From: Pedobacter frigoris
Lineage (GTDB): Bacteria; Bacteroidota; Bacteroidia; Sphingobacteriales; Sphingobacteriaceae
DNA length: 64,000 bases
Reading direction: 5' to 3'
Assembly: GCF_005116445.1 (NCBI RefSeq)
Contig: NZ_SWBQ01000001.1
Span: 62,001-126,000, forward strand
Every line of letters starts with the position of its first letter. Positions within the stretch are counted from its first letter, which is position 1. The notes under the pieces were generated by a model. That model did no database searches, was not told the origin of the DNA, and was given only the letters and a program-made list of their open reading frames with translations. The position numbers and the translations under genes were made by a program. Shown here one piece after another: positions 30,440-40,569 of the stretch.

Positions 30440-30515
30440 TTTACGGCCTGTAAGCACGTCAATTTGCGGAATAAGCTCTTTGGAGGTGTAATTATCAATA
30501 GCATATGGGGATAAA

Positions 30516-31100
30516 ATGAAGGTTGATGGTAATTTATCGGATCTGTCGGATAATGAACTGATCAGTTTGATTAAACAACATGATCAACCTGCATTCGTCT
30601 TCGTGTATGATAAATACTGGTCTGAAATGTACGCATGTGCTTTTCACCTGTTCCCGAACCGCGAAATTTGTGAAGACCTCATTCACGACGTATTTATCTA
30701 TCTGTGGAATAACCGCTCAAAGCTCGAAATTAAATCCGTCCGGGATTACCTCTATATCGCCATTAAAAACAGAACACTGAATAAGATCAGGTCAGAAAAA
30801 TTTCAAATAGATATCGGAGAGGATCAGTTGAGGGTGTCTTCCAATGAAGCAGCCGATCAAAAGATCCTTTCAGAAGAAATCCATGCACTTTTTGAAGAAG
30901 GCTTGCGGACATTGCCGGAAAAATGCAGGAAAATTCTGATGATGAGCAGAAAAGAACACCTATCTAACAAAGAAATTGCAGAACGCCTAAACCTGAGTAC
31001 TAAAACAGTAGAGAACCAGATCAATATCGGGCTTCGTAAAATCCGGGATTTTATGGGTGAGGTACTGATCTTATATTTTTTTTACAATTTCTTTGGGTGA
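30516..31100 (+). CDS. ECF RNA polymerase sigma factor, locus B
   Basis: A 194-residue ECF sigma factor. Region 2: AFVFVYDKYWSEMYACAFHLF, then CEDLIHDVFIYLWNNRSKL. Region 4: LRTLPEKCRKILMMSRKEHLS and the helix-turn-helix AERLNLSTKTVENQINIGLRK. The C-terminus is hydrophobic (VLILYFFYNFFG). It is more diverged from the sigma factors of loci A, D and E than those are from each other (different N-terminus, KVDGNLSDLSDNEL). The FecR gene starts 37 bases downstream at its ATG. Confidence 0.93.
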   Translation: MKVDGNLSDLSDNELISLIKQHDQPAFVFVYDKYWSEMYACAFHLFPNREICEDLIHDVFIYLWNNRSKLEIKSVRDYLYIAIKNRTLNKIRSEKFQIDIGEDQLRVSSNEAADQKILSEEIHALFEEGLRTLPEKCRKILMMSRKEHLSNKEIAERLNLSTKTVENQINIGLRKIRDFMGEVLILYFFYNFFG

Positions 31101-31137
31101 TACCCGGGGTTCAGGTGTCTTTAGTGAAAAGCACCAT

Positions 31138-32067
31138 ATGAAACTTCATTTTTTCAAAAGAAATACTTTATCTGACACCAATCCTGCATCCGTGGAAACG
31201 CGTATTGAGGGTCTTATTGAGAATTTTAAGAAAAACCCCAAATCATGGGATGAAAAAACAATGGGGCCTGCTGCTGAAATCAGGAATTCTGTATTGAATA
31301 GAATTCTGGGAAGTATGGAGAGCGAAAAGAAGAGAAAGCTAATCATCAGGAAGAATATCTCTATCGCGGCATCGGTGATGCTGGTGATGGGTGCACTATG
31401 GCTTGGATTAAACCAATATGGTTTTTGGAAGGGTAGTGAAGAAGTTATCGTAAAGACCGACGCGCATCACCTGAAAAACATTGTGCTGAGCGATGGTTCT
31501 ATAGTGTGGCTGAATGTAAATAGTACGCTGAGCTATCCTGAAGATTTCCATGGTGATAAAAGAGAAGTGTCGCTGTTGGAAGGTGAAGCTTTTTTTGATG
31601 TGAAGCACGATGCCAAAAAGCCATTTCAGGTGAAGGCGGGAAAAACCTTGACAAACGTTTTGGGTACTGCATTTAACATCAATGCCTATTCATGGTTGGA
31701 AACTATTAATGTTACGGTAAGCAAGGGTAAAGTGGCGGTCAATAATGAAATGTTATTGCCCGACCAGCAGGCCGAATACCATAAAGAATCAGGTGAGATC
31801 AGTCAGAAGAAATTAATGGCCAGCAACGTGATTTCCTGGATGGTAGGTAAGCTAGCTTTCAACGACCAGGATTTCAAAACTGTAGCCAGTATACTGGAAA
31901 AGAAATTTAATGTCTCCATCGGTTTTGCCCATAAAAGTTTAGAAGGAATGCATTTCACCGCTCAGTTTGAGCAGACAGAAACATTGGATGATATTTTAAC
32001 CGCACTGACCCTCACCACGGGTCTGAATTATACCACTAAAGGCAATACCATTGTCATTACGAATTAA
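31138..32067 (+). CDS. FecR-type anti-sigma factor, locus B
   Basis: A 309-residue anti-sigma protein. The short cytosolic N-terminus is followed by a membrane helix at about residues 80-98 (SIAASVMLVMGALWLGLNQY) and then the FecR domain (HLKNIVLSDGSIVWLNVNST, VTNVLGTAFNINAY-like core) and DUF4974 (FNVSIGFAHKSLEGMHFTAQF). It is shorter than its paralogues and has no repeat-encoded insertion at VNNEMLLPDQQAEY. An in-frame TTG at 31093 would overlap the sigma gene by eight bases. I prefer the ATG at 31138. The role is to hold the locus B sigma until the SusC STN domain signals. Confidence 0.9.
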   Translation: MKLHFFKRNTLSDTNPASVETRIEGLIENFKKNPKSWDEKTMGPAAEIRNSVLNRILGSMESEKKRKLIIRKNISIAASVMLVMGALWLGLNQYGFWKGSEEVIVKTDAHHLKNIVLSDGSIVWLNVNSTLSYPEDFHGDKREVSLLEGEAFFDVKHDAKKPFQVKAGKTLTNVLGTAFNINAYSWLETINVTVSKGKVAVNNEMLLPDQQAEYHKESGEISQKKLMASNVISWMVGKLAFNDQDFKTVASILEKKFNVSIGFAHKSLEGMHFTAQFEQTETLDDILTALTLTTGLNYTTKGNTIVITN

Positions 32068-32124
32068 CCGAACCATCAACTAAACCAAACCAACCGACCG
32101 CATATGAGAGAATAATTACTTACC

Positions 32125-32238
32125 TAAACAACAAAACCGAAATAAACATTCCGGTTTTATGATGTCCATCAGAAATTTAATGTCAATCAACTAACTGATG
32201 GCCATACCTAGTTTCCTAAATCTTAAACTTTAAAAAAC
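32125..32238 (-). ncRNA. Candidate cis-antisense RNA over the susC leader, locus B
   Basis: On the minus strand, attccggtttt (32148-32158) and aaaaccgaaat (32133-32143) form an 11-bp stem whose one wobble is G-U in this RNA and A-C in the sense RNA, followed by the T-rich gttgttt. A TACCTTCG box, one base off the -7 consensus TAnnTTTG, overlaps the susC ATG at 32245-32252. The predicted RNA is about 114 nt. The weakest terminator of the four, and the ends are inferred. Confidence 0.4.
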
Positions 32239-32251
32239 CACAATCGAAGGT

Positions 32252-35200
32252 ATGAAAAAATATACCCGTATGTTACGGCTGGTTGAAATAAAGCACCTGG
32301 TATGTACTTTATGCAACGTTTTATGTATTGCTACCGCCTTATCGATACTAGTGCTGTCCCCCGCCAGGGCTCAAACTATTACTGCCAAAAAGATTGATGT
32401 TGATTTTAATAACGTATCATTAAAAAAAGCACTCGATTACCTGCAAAAAAACAGTAACTATAACTTTGTTTTCAGCGAAGAGCAGGTTAATGCACATCAG
32501 GTTACTCTCAAGGGTAAAGGAATGGCACTAAATGTTATTTTGGAAAAGATCCTGGATAAACCAGGGCTGGAATATGTGCTGAGAGACAACAAAGTTATCA
32601 TAAGAAGAAAGACATCAGTGCCGGCCAGCACTTCCGGTGCCCCAAAATCTGTTCCAATGAGAACTATGGGAGGGTCTACTCCCCAAGGCCGTGTGAAAGG
32701 GCGGGTTCTGACTGTTAATGATGAGCCACTTTCGGGGGTTACAGTTCTGGTCAAAGAGCAGCCCGATCTGGTGACGCATACTGATGCTAAGGGAGACTAC
32801 ATGATGAGTGTCTCTGAAGAAGCAAAAACTATGGTTTTTCGCTATATCGGTTACAAATCCAGAGAAATGAAAATTGGCCAGGGCGATTTGAATGTCGTAC
32901 TGGAACAAGAAGAGAACGAACTGGCAGACATCGTGGTCACCGGTATTTTTACCAGAAAGGCAGAAAGCTTTACAGGTGCGGCGTCAACATTTACTCAGGA
33001 GCAATTACGTTCTGTGGGAAATCAAAATGTCTTACAAAGCCTGAAGATGCTAGACCCTAGTTTTATACAAGTCGAGAATCTGCAAATGGGATCTAATCCG
33101 AATGCGCTTCCTGACCTGCAGATCCGTGGTGCAAACAGTCTTCCTGATGTTCGCGGTGAATATGCAGGCAGTCCAAATATGCCGCTGTTTATCCTCGACG
33201 GATTTGAAACCAACCTTGAAAAGATCTACGATCTTGATATGAACAGAGTAGCTTCAGTAACAATTCTAAAAGATGCAGCAGCAAAAGCGATCTATGGTTC
33301 GCGTGCGGCAAACGGGGTGGTGGTTGTAGAAACGAAGCGACCGGAAATGGGTAAGCTAAGACTGAGCTATACGGGTGATCTGAACCTTACGACACCAGAT
33401 TTGAGCAGTTATATGCTGACCAATGCAGCTGAGAAATTGCAGGTGGAACTGGACGCCGGCCGATATTCTAATTCTTCTCAATATGCTGAACAGCGACTGA
33501 AAGAACAGTATAACAATATCTACTCAGATGTTTATCGGGGTGTCAATACAGATTGGCTTGCGCAGCCAGTACGCAATGCCATTGGTCAGAAGCATACATT
33601 GTCGCTGGAAGGTGGTGATGTGTACCTGAGATATGGAGCAGATTTCACTTTTAATGACATAGCAGGGGTAATGAAAGAATCCGGACGACGGAATTTGTCC
33701 GGCAATGTGTTTCTTTCCTATCGCCTCAGTAATTTTGTGTTTAGAAATACTTTGATGGTGACGGGCAATAATGGCTACGATTCACCGTATGGTGCATTCT
33801 CTGCTTATTCAAGATTGAATCCATATTGGACACCTTATGAGTTGAATGGTACGCTGAAAAAGGTGTTGGGCCAATTTACTCCTGCGGGGGCAAGTACCCC
33901 AAGTAATTTTTTTAATCCGCTTTATGATGCAAGTTTGGGAACAAAGAACTTTTCCAAGTACACAGACATTACGAATAATTTCTCGACAGAATGGTCTCTG
34001 AATAAATCTCTGAAAATTATAGGCCGATTGGGTTATACGCAAAAGATAGATAGTCGTGAAGATTTCTATCCTGCCAATCACACCCGCTTTACAGAATATG
34101 CTGAAGCAGATTTTTTCAGACGTGGACAATACTCTATTACTGATGGGAAAGATGGGATGATCAAAACTGACCTGACGCTGAATTATTCCAAACTGATCAA
34201 TAAACACCTGTTCTTTTTTAATGCAGGCTGGAACCTGTTGGAGACCAAACGTGAAGCACATGGCATGACGGCAGAAGGATTCCTGAATGACAGAGTTGAT
34301 AATATTAACTTTGCACTGCAGTACCTGCAAAACGGCCGCCCTAGTGGTTCCGATGCGCTGAAAAGAGAGACAGGTCTTTTATCTGCACTCAATTACTCCT
34401 ATGACGAACGTTACCTGGCAGATCTTACATTTCGCAGACAGGGTTCCAGTGTGTTCGGCGCAAATAACAGGTGGGGTAATTTCTGGTCTGTAGGTATCGG
34501 CTGGAATATACACCGGGAATCCTTCATGAACCAACAGAAGTGGCTTCAGCAATTGAAGCTAAGAGCTTCAACAGGATATACGGGTAACCAGGAGTTCAAC
34601 CCTTATCAGGCCATGGCAACCTATAACTACTACACGGACTCGTATTACGACAACGTGGTGGGAGCCAAGTTGATGGGACTGGCCAATGAAGACCTCAAAT
34701 GGCAGCAAACAATGGATTACAATTTCGGGATTGATGCCAGTATTTTCAATCGTGTGAATCTGAGGTTTGACTATTACATTTCCAGAACCAGTAATTTGCT
34801 GACCGATCTCGGTCTTCCGGGATCTATAGGTTTTAATACCATTAAAGAAAACCTGGGAGAGTTGCAAAACACCGGTATTGATGCAGTAATGAGTGTACGT
34901 GCTTTTAATGATCAAAGTACCGGTAGTTTTCTGAATATATTTCTTAACGTGGGAATGAACAGAAACAAGCTGTTGAAAATATCTGATGGATTAAGTAATC
35001 TGAATGATGAATTGGAGGCTGAACGGACTTCAACCAAGCCATTTACCCGGTATCAGGAAGGACAATCTACTACCACACTCTGGGCCGTTCCTTCTTTGGG
35101 AATTGATCCTATCAATGGAACTGAAATTTTCCGCAAGCTTAATGGAGAAACTACCTATATATGGGATGCCAATGACCAGGTTTCTTTTGGAGATACCAAT

Positions 35201-35656
35201 CCAAAAGTGCGCGGAAGCTTTGGATTTAATGCACAGTATAAAGGCTTTGGGCTGAATTGCGGTTTTACGTACCGCATTGGCGGACAATATTATAATCAGA
35301 CCTTAGTAGACCGGGTAGAGAACGTGGACATACAATATAATGTTGACCGCAGGGTTTTTACAGATACATGGAAGGCGCCGGGTGATCAGGTTTTCTTTAA
35401 ACGCATTACGGCCAGGCCCAACCGGACCAATCCCAGTTCGAGATTCGTACAGGATTTCCACGAACTGCAGTTAGGGTCATTAAATGCATCCTACGATTTT
35501 CGTAACACTGCACTTCTGAAGCAGGTGGGAATGCAAAGATTGAGGGTTACTTTATTTACCAACGAAATCGCAAGGATATCATCTGTGAGAGCGGAAAGGG
35601 GACTTGATTTTCCTTTTGCGCGGACTTATTCCTGTTCAGTACAGGCAACTTTTTAA
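32252..35656 (+). CDS. SusC/RagA-type TonB-dependent receptor with STN domain, locus B
   Basis: A 1134-residue outer-membrane receptor. Signal sequence to about residue 40 (VLSPARAQ), STN domain 45-115 (IDVDFNNVSLKKALDYL to VIIRRK), carboxypeptidase-regulatory-like domain (GRVLTVNDEPLSGVTVLVKE), plug with VVTGIFTRKAESFTGAAST and VTILKDAAAKAIYGSRAANG, then the barrel, which ends in FARTYSCSVQATF. It shares with the locus D receptor the plug text LQSLKMLDPSF/LDPSFRLP and ADLNMNRV, so these two are paralogues in a separate branch from A. SusD follows after 18 bases. Confidence 0.96.
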   Translation: MKKYTRMLRLVEIKHLVCTLCNVLCIATALSILVLSPARAQTITAKKIDVDFNNVSLKKALDYLQKNSNYNFVFSEEQVNAHQVTLKGKGMALNVILEKILDKPGLEYVLRDNKVIIRRKTSVPASTSGAPKSVPMRTMGGSTPQGRVKGRVLTVNDEPLSGVTVLVKEQPDLVTHTDAKGDYMMSVSEEAKTMVFRYIGYKSREMKIGQGDLNVVLEQEENELADIVVTGIFTRKAESFTGAASTFTQEQLRSVGNQNVLQSLKMLDPSFIQVENLQMGSNPNALPDLQIRGANSLPDVRGEYAGSPNMPLFILDGFETNLEKIYDLDMNRVASVTILKDAAAKAIYGSRAANGVVVVETKRPEMGKLRLSYTGDLNLTTPDLSSYMLTNAAEKLQVELDAGRYSNSSQYAEQRLKEQYNNIYSDVYRGVNTDWLAQPVRNAIGQKHTLSLEGGDVYLRYGADFTFNDIAGVMKESGRRNLSGNVFLSYRLSNFVFRNTLMVTGNNGYDSPYGAFSAYSRLNPYWTPYELNGTLKKVLGQFTPAGASTPSNFFNPLYDASLGTKNFSKYTDITNNFSTEWSLNKSLKIIGRLGYTQKIDSREDFYPANHTRFTEYAEADFFRRGQYSITDGKDGMIKTDLTLNYSKLINKHLFFFNAGWNLLETKREAHGMTAEGFLNDRVDNINFALQYLQNGRPSGSDALKRETGLLSALNYSYDERYLADLTFRRQGSSVFGANNRWGNFWSVGIGWNIHRESFMNQQKWLQQLKLRASTGYTGNQEFNPYQAMATYNYYTDSYYDNVVGAKLMGLANEDLKWQQTMDYNFGIDASIFNRVNLRFDYYISRTSNLLTDLGLPGSIGFNTIKENLGELQNTGIDAVMSVRAFNDQSTGSFLNIFLNVGMNRNKLLKISDGLSNLNDELEAERTSTKPFTRYQEGQSTTTLWAVPSLGIDPINGTEIFRKLNGETTYIWDANDQVSFGDTNPKVRGSFGFNAQYKGFGLNCGFTYRIGGQYYNQTLVDRVENVDIQYNVDRRVFTDTWKAPGDQVFFKRITARPNRTNPSSRFVQDFHELQLGSLNASYDFRNTALLKQVGMQRLRVTLFTNEIARISSVRAERGLDFPFARTYSCSVQATF

Positions 35657-35674
35657 CAGTTAAGCATCACAAAT

Positions 35675-37081
35675 ATGAAATTAAAAAATATATACATAAA
35701 AGGAATGCTGGTGATCCTGCCCTTTTGCTTGCTGTCCTGCAACAAATGGCTGGATGTAGAACCTAAATCGCAGGTGAGGGATAACGATCTCTTTTCTACG
35801 GAAACCGGGTTTAAGGAAGCACTTGCGGGCGTATATACCTCGCTGACCTACGAACCGCTTTACGGACGTGAGATGACTTTCGGATTAATGGGTGTGTTGG
35901 GCTATGAATGGGACTACCAGTCAGAACAGTATGACTCCGATAAGTTTTTTGAATATACAAGCGTTCCGTCGCTGGCCAGGATAGATGCCGTATGGAATGG
36001 TATGTATACTGCAATCGCTAATAATAACAAGATACTGGAGGAAATTGATGGCCAGAAATCTGTTTTTCAGCAAGACAACTATGAGGTGATCAAAGGTGAA
36101 TCGCTAGCGCTCCGTGCTTTTTTGCACTTCGATCTGCTGCGGGTTTTCGGAGCCAGTTACGAGGAAAATCCAGGTAAAATGGCCATTCCGTATTTTAAAA
36201 AGATTGGTAAGGAAATCGCTCCCCAATTGACGGTGTCCCAGGTATTAGATCTGGCGATAGCAGACTTAAATGAAGCTGCTGAACTGTTGAAGCGCGATCC
36301 ATTGTTGACAGGCCGGACGGTAACCAGTCTGGATGATCAAGGCTATTTAATGAACCGGCAATTGCACCTCAATTATTATGCGGTAAAAGGGTTGCTTGCG
36401 AGAATCTACCTGTACAAAAAGGATATGGAGAAAGCATACGAAAATGCGAAGATTGTCATAGACGCCAATAAATTTCCCTGGATCCTTCAAGGCAATATTG
36501 CAACTGATTTAATTTATTCGACGGAGCACTTATTTGCTTTAAATGTAACACGACTGGAGACAATTCACGAAAACGCTTTTACAGCGACAGGAGGCAGCAG
36601 GTTTTCGATGTTGGCAGCTACATATAATGAATATTATACGTCGTCGGATTACAGGTACCTGCGCTGGTTTACAATTACTGTAGATGGAAGCTATTATTTG
36701 AACAAATATAACCAGGAGAATATTTTGGCTGCTTCCCGTAATAGGATGCCTGTGCTTAAACTGGCCGAAATGTATTTTATCGCCGCTGAAGTACTGAAAA
36801 CCACGAATATCACCCAGGCCGCCAATATGATCAACACTGTACGTGAACGACGTGGACTAACAGCTACCACCATAGATGCGGGTAATATTGATGCAGTAAT
36901 CCAACAGGAATTCAGAAGGGAGTTCATCGGTGAGGGTCAGTTGTTCTTTTATTATAAACGAAAAAATATACCTCGAATCCCCAGGGCTGCCAGTTACGAT
37001 ATCATCACTTTAAAGGGATATAAACTGCCGATTCCGTTAAGTGAATATAACAATGCGCCTGGAAGAGTTAATAATAGATAG
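35675..37081 (+). CDS. SusD/RagB nutrient-binding lipoprotein, locus B
   Basis: A 468-residue lipoprotein, lipobox LLSC with C22, followed by NKWLDVEPKSQV, the SusD opening. Helical core segments include GESLALRAFLHFDLLRVFGAS, and the C-terminal family block reads VIQQEFRREFIGEGQLFFYYKRKN. It matches the locus D SusD in the same places (KKWLDVKPGTQV, EYNKEFYAEGQLFFYYKR). It is the surface ligand-binding partner of the SusC protein just upstream. Confidence 0.95.
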   Translation: MKLKNIYIKGMLVILPFCLLSCNKWLDVEPKSQVRDNDLFSTETGFKEALAGVYTSLTYEPLYGREMTFGLMGVLGYEWDYQSEQYDSDKFFEYTSVPSLARIDAVWNGMYTAIANNNKILEEIDGQKSVFQQDNYEVIKGESLALRAFLHFDLLRVFGASYEENPGKMAIPYFKKIGKEIAPQLTVSQVLDLAIADLNEAAELLKRDPLLTGRTVTSLDDQGYLMNRQLHLNYYAVKGLLARIYLYKKDMEKAYENAKIVIDANKFPWILQGNIATDLIYSTEHLFALNVTRLETIHENAFTATGGSRFSMLAATYNEYYTSSDYRYLRWFTITVDGSYYLNKYNQENILAASRNRMPVLKLAEMYFIAAEVLKTTNITQAANMINTVRERRGLTATTIDAGNIDAVIQQEFRREFIGEGQLFFYYKRKNIPRIPRAASYDIITLKGYKLPIPLSEYNNAPGRVNNR

Positions 37082-37089
37082 GAGGAAAC

Positions 37090-37845
37090 ATGAAATTAAA
37101 TATGATTTATGCAGTTGGCTTTTTGTTTTTAATGAGCAGCTGTGAGAAAGCTAAAGAACTCAGGTATGACAATGAACTGAGCACTCTGAATATATGGCTG
37201 GGGGCTAATCTCCAGATGCAGGACAGCCTGGTGTACAACTATGCTTTTAAGTCGCTCAACGAAAGTGATACGATTAAGTTCAGTGTAAGACTTAGCGGAT
37301 TGCCAGGTAATCAAGACCGGGAGTTCAAGTTGAAGGCGATCAGTGGAGATCTTGATCGCGTAAAAGAAGGTGTGCATTACGTGTTTCCTAAATATATTTT
37401 AAAAGCAAATACCTATGAAGGTGTTTTCCCGATTTTAATCAAGAGATCAGCTGATTTTAAAAATAAGGAAGCAAGGGTTGTTTTCGCCCTTTCGGAGAAT
37501 GAGTCTTTCAAGAAAGGCGTTAGAGAACAGTCCAGTATGAAGGTGATCCTGAAAGAAGAGTTCTCCAAACCTGCGAACTGGGATGTAGAACCCTATCCGT
37601 ATACCAGGTTGTCGACTTTCTTTGGTGCCTATAGCAATGTAAAGTTTCAGTTTATCACTACCGTGATTGGTAGGATACCTACGTTTAGGGTAAGATCGGC
37701 GGGAGTGCCGGTACCACCAGATGAAGTGTATTATACTCAGGCTCAGTACTGGCAGTCTCGCTGCAAGTTAGAACTTGCGAAATACAATGCGGAACATCCC
37801 GGTCAACCCTTGAAAGATGGTGATGAAACTATTGTTTTCCCTTAA
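37090..37845 (+). CDS. DUF4843 lipoprotein, locus B
   Basis: A 251-residue lipoprotein with a short signal and lipobox (MSSC). The body is DUF4843: DSLVYNYAFKSLNESDTIKFSVRLSG, LKANTYEGVFPILIKRSADF and the C-terminal block STFFGAYSNVKFQFI. The family is found between susD and PKD-like genes in this kind of locus and is probably an accessory surface protein, with no known reaction. It starts eight bases after susD and ten bases before the PKD-like gene. Confidence 0.85.
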   Translation: MKLNMIYAVGFLFLMSSCEKAKELRYDNELSTLNIWLGANLQMQDSLVYNYAFKSLNESDTIKFSVRLSGLPGNQDREFKLKAISGDLDRVKEGVHYVFPKYILKANTYEGVFPILIKRSADFKNKEARVVFALSENESFKKGVREQSSMKVILKEEFSKPANWDVEPYPYTRLSTFFGAYSNVKFQFITTVIGRIPTFRVRSAGVPVPPDEVYYTQAQYWQSRCKLELAKYNAEHPGQPLKDGDETIVFP

Positions 37846-37855
37846 CTAAGAAATC

Positions 37856-39403
37856 ATGAACAGCAATAAATTTATAAAATTCCTGATGCTATTGGTCGGG
37901 ACAGCCGTTATAGCATCCTGTAGCAAGGATAAGGGCAACTACGATTATAAGGCTCTTGATGCAGTAACTATAAACCTTGAAAATGTACCGCAAACCTATT
38001 CTGTTGTGCGGTTCAACGGCATCAACATCACGCCAAAAATTACTTACAAAGGCGAAGTCGTTAATATGGAGAAGCCTCAGTTTCCAGAATTGAAATTTGT
38101 TTGGGAAATGTATCCGACGGGTCGTGATGTAGTAGAACGTCATACGTTATCAGAGATGCCCAACCTCAATGTCAATCTCAGCCAACGTGAACTATCCTGG
38201 GAAATACTATATACAATCACCAATGCCAATACAGGGGTAAAAACATTTGCCAAATTTGCTGTAAATATAACATCTGCACTGGCGGAAGGCTGGATGGTGC
38301 TTTATGAACGTAATGGCAATACCGATGTAGGCTTAATTACCAACAATGAGATTTCTAAGAGCCAAGTAGCTGAAAAGTTATTTTTAGATATCTATAGCGC
38401 CTCAAATGGAGGGCCTATGAAAGGTACGCCAGGCTCTATTCTATATTCATATGCCAATCTGAACGCAAGAAAGATTTACGTCCAAAGTAGTCAGGGATTG
38501 TCAATGGTAAACCAGAATACCTTTGCCAAGGTGTTTGATTTTAACCAGGGATTATTCTGGAGCAAACCTTCTGTGACAGCTCCGCTGCTGTTTAGATCTA
38601 CAGATTCAAGAAAAGAATGGCTGATCAATAATAACAGGGTGCATACGATTGATTATACGACACTTGTTCAGGGCGATAGGGCTTTTAGTGATCCACTTGG
38701 GGGGACTTACGGCACCCTCGCACCCTGGATGGCTACTTCTCCGGCACCTCTGGATGGAGTTTTTTATGATCAGACGAATAAGAAGTTTATGAAAATAATT
38801 GTCCGGGGAACGGATGTAGTTCCTTTTACCAGTCCCCAGACAACTGCCCCCTTTGATGTGAATAATGTTGGAATGGAACTCCTGATGGGTGATATGGGCT
38901 GGAACAACTGGGAATACATGGTGATGAAGGACAATGCAGGAAAACACTGGTTGTTGAGTGCCAACTTCAAAGGCGGAGACGTAGTTGGTGTTAACATTGG
39001 CAGGGGCAAATATGATATGAGTGCTTGTCCGGAAATCGCAAATATTAATGCCGTGACTGCGGGTTATCTGGGTGAAATATTTTATTACAGTGCAAATAAC
39101 AGCGTGTATCAGTTTAGATACACCCAGGGCACTACCGCACAAGCCTGGACGGCTCCTGCAGGTGAAGTGGTGACAAATATCTCTCTGCAAAAGTATTACA
39201 ATTCCAATCGCGCAGCCGGAGTGTTGTTCGATCCTAAAAACAATTGTAAGATCTTATACGTCGCTACTTACAATGAGGGCACTAAAACAGGAACCGTTTA
39301 TCAGATGGGCGTAAATGAGACCAGTGGTGCTATCCTTCCGGGAACAGAAAAGAAATATACAGGATTTGGTAAAATCAAAGCCATGTCGTGGAAAATTAAT
39401 TAA
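37856..39403 (+). CDS. PKD-like family lipoprotein, locus B
   Basis: A 515-residue lipoprotein (lipobox VIASC) beginning SKDKGNYDYKALDAVTINL, the standard start of the PKD-like family lipoproteins. An Ig/PKD-like N-terminal part (EMYPTGRDVVERHTLSEMP) is followed by a propeller-like part with AEGWMVLYERNGNTDVGLI and GEIFYYSANNSVYQF, and the C-terminus ends in YTGFGKIKAMSWK. The locus D homologue has the same signature (CTKDKGNYDLKPINEI and YGGFGKITSMF). A binding role outside the cell is likely, with no enzymatic motif seen. Confidence 0.86.
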   Translation: MNSNKFIKFLMLLVGTAVIASCSKDKGNYDYKALDAVTINLENVPQTYSVVRFNGINITPKITYKGEVVNMEKPQFPELKFVWEMYPTGRDVVERHTLSEMPNLNVNLSQRELSWEILYTITNANTGVKTFAKFAVNITSALAEGWMVLYERNGNTDVGLITNNEISKSQVAEKLFLDIYSASNGGPMKGTPGSILYSYANLNARKIYVQSSQGLSMVNQNTFAKVFDFNQGLFWSKPSVTAPLLFRSTDSRKEWLINNNRVHTIDYTTLVQGDRAFSDPLGGTYGTLAPWMATSPAPLDGVFYDQTNKKFMKIIVRGTDVVPFTSPQTTAPFDVNNVGMELLMGDMGWNNWEYMVMKDNAGKHWLLSANFKGGDVVGVNIGRGKYDMSACPEIANINAVTAGYLGEIFYYSANNSVYQFRYTQGTTAQAWTAPAGEVVTNISLQKYYNSNRAAGVLFDPKNNCKILYVATYNEGTKTGTVYQMGVNETSGAILPGTEKKYTGFGKIKAMSWKIN

Positions 39404-39413
39404 ATACTAAAAA

Positions 39414-40568
39414 ATGAAACAGAAAATCACATTTACTATGTTATTGCTCGGTGCCGTGCTATCGGTACAGGCACAAAACTACACGATCAAAGGGAAACTT
39501 GCCGGTCAGGGCAATCTGAAAATATCCGTAAAAGGCATTGATGGCGAGGTTGCTACGGAAGCGCAAAATGATGCCTTTGAACTCAACGGAAAAGCAGGTA
39601 AAGAGCCTTTTGTAACGAGTATGAGCACCGGTGTTGATCGTAATATCTACCTGGGTGCCGGCAAAACCGGAATGTACACACCTCCAATGCCATTGGAAAT
39701 TGTGCTGACCGAAGGTGCAAACATCACTATCAGCGGTTCAGCTCAGGACCTGAACCTGGCCTCAGTAACCGGAGATCCATATAACGATAGCTTCACCAAG
39801 TACCGCAACGCAATCGGAAAAGACCTTAAGGAAATGCGTGAACTGCAAAAGTTAATGGCAGAAATGCGTACAATGGGTGTGAAAGAAGAGCTTGAGGGAG
39901 TTGCAAAAAAAATGATGGCAAACAGAACTGCACTCGCCGCTGCGCGCAGGCAGTTCATTAAGGAAAATCCAAATGAGTTTGCCAGTCTTTATTTTCTGTT
40001 TACTGCCTCAAGGGAATACAAAACAGATGAGCTGGAGACATCTTTTAACGCACTGGGGGATACCTATAAAAGCACACGCTATGGCAAGAACCTTGCGGAA
40101 AAAATTGCAGCTGGTAAAATTCAGCAGGCAGGGGGACCCGCACCTGATTTTACCAAGCCTGATGTGAACGGTAAACCAGTGAGTTTGTCGCAATTCAGGG
40201 GCAAGTATGTTTTGTTGGATTTCTGGGGCAGCTGGTGTGGACCATGCCGCGCGGCAAATCCTCATTTAAAAGAACTGTATGCAACCTACAAGGCTAAAGG
40301 CTTCGAAATTCTGGGTGTGTCAAGTGAAAAAGTAAGCGGACAGGCTCAGGCAGAAAAAATGTGGAAGGAAGCCATTGAAAAAGATGGACTGACCTGGACC
40401 AACGTGCTGAATAATGAAACCAATATGAAGCAGGATGTAGTGGCACTGTATAACATCGAGGGATATCCAACACAAATCCTGCTGGATAAAGAGGGGAAAG
40501 TAATCGCTAAATGGCTCGGAGCAAGTAAAGAGCTTGATGCTAAATTGAAGGAAATTTTTAAGAATTAA
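39414..40568 (+). CDS. TlpA-like thioredoxin with DUF4369, locus B (first)
   Basis: A 384-residue exported thiol-disulfide protein. A signal peptide (TMLLLGAVLSVQAQ) is followed by a DUF4369 beta-sandwich (YTIKGKLAGQGNLKISVKG), a helical linker and a TlpA/ResA thioredoxin domain from about residue 250 (APDFTKPDVNGKPVSLSQF). The active site is W-C275-G-P-C278 in FWGSWCGPCRAANPH, and the cis-proline region is IEGYPTQILLDKEG. It reduces periplasmic disulfides using electrons from a DsbD-type partner. It ends one base before the second TlpA gene, so both are one translation block. Confidence 0.93.
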   Translation: MKQKITFTMLLLGAVLSVQAQNYTIKGKLAGQGNLKISVKGIDGEVATEAQNDAFELNGKAGKEPFVTSMSTGVDRNIYLGAGKTGMYTPPMPLEIVLTEGANITISGSAQDLNLASVTGDPYNDSFTKYRNAIGKDLKEMRELQKLMAEMRTMGVKEELEGVAKKMMANRTALAAARRQFIKENPNEFASLYFLFTASREYKTDELETSFNALGDTYKSTRYGKNLAEKIAAGKIQQAGGPAPDFTKPDVNGKPVSLSQFRGKYVLLDFWGSWCGPCRAANPHLKELYATYKAKGFEILGVSSEKVSGQAQAEKMWKEAIEKDGLTWTNVLNNETNMKQDVVALYNIEGYPTQILLDKEGKVIAKWLGASKELDAKLKEIFKN

Positions 40569-40569
40569 T

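Noticed and set aside
33809..34330. A 173-codon open frame on the minus strand inside susC of locus B
   Set aside because: It is antisense to barrel-coding sequence and shows no domain.
38606..39190. A 194-codon open frame on the minus strand inside the locus B PKD-like gene
   Set aside because: It is fully covered by a well-supported lipoprotein gene and has no signal peptide, motif or neighbour logic.
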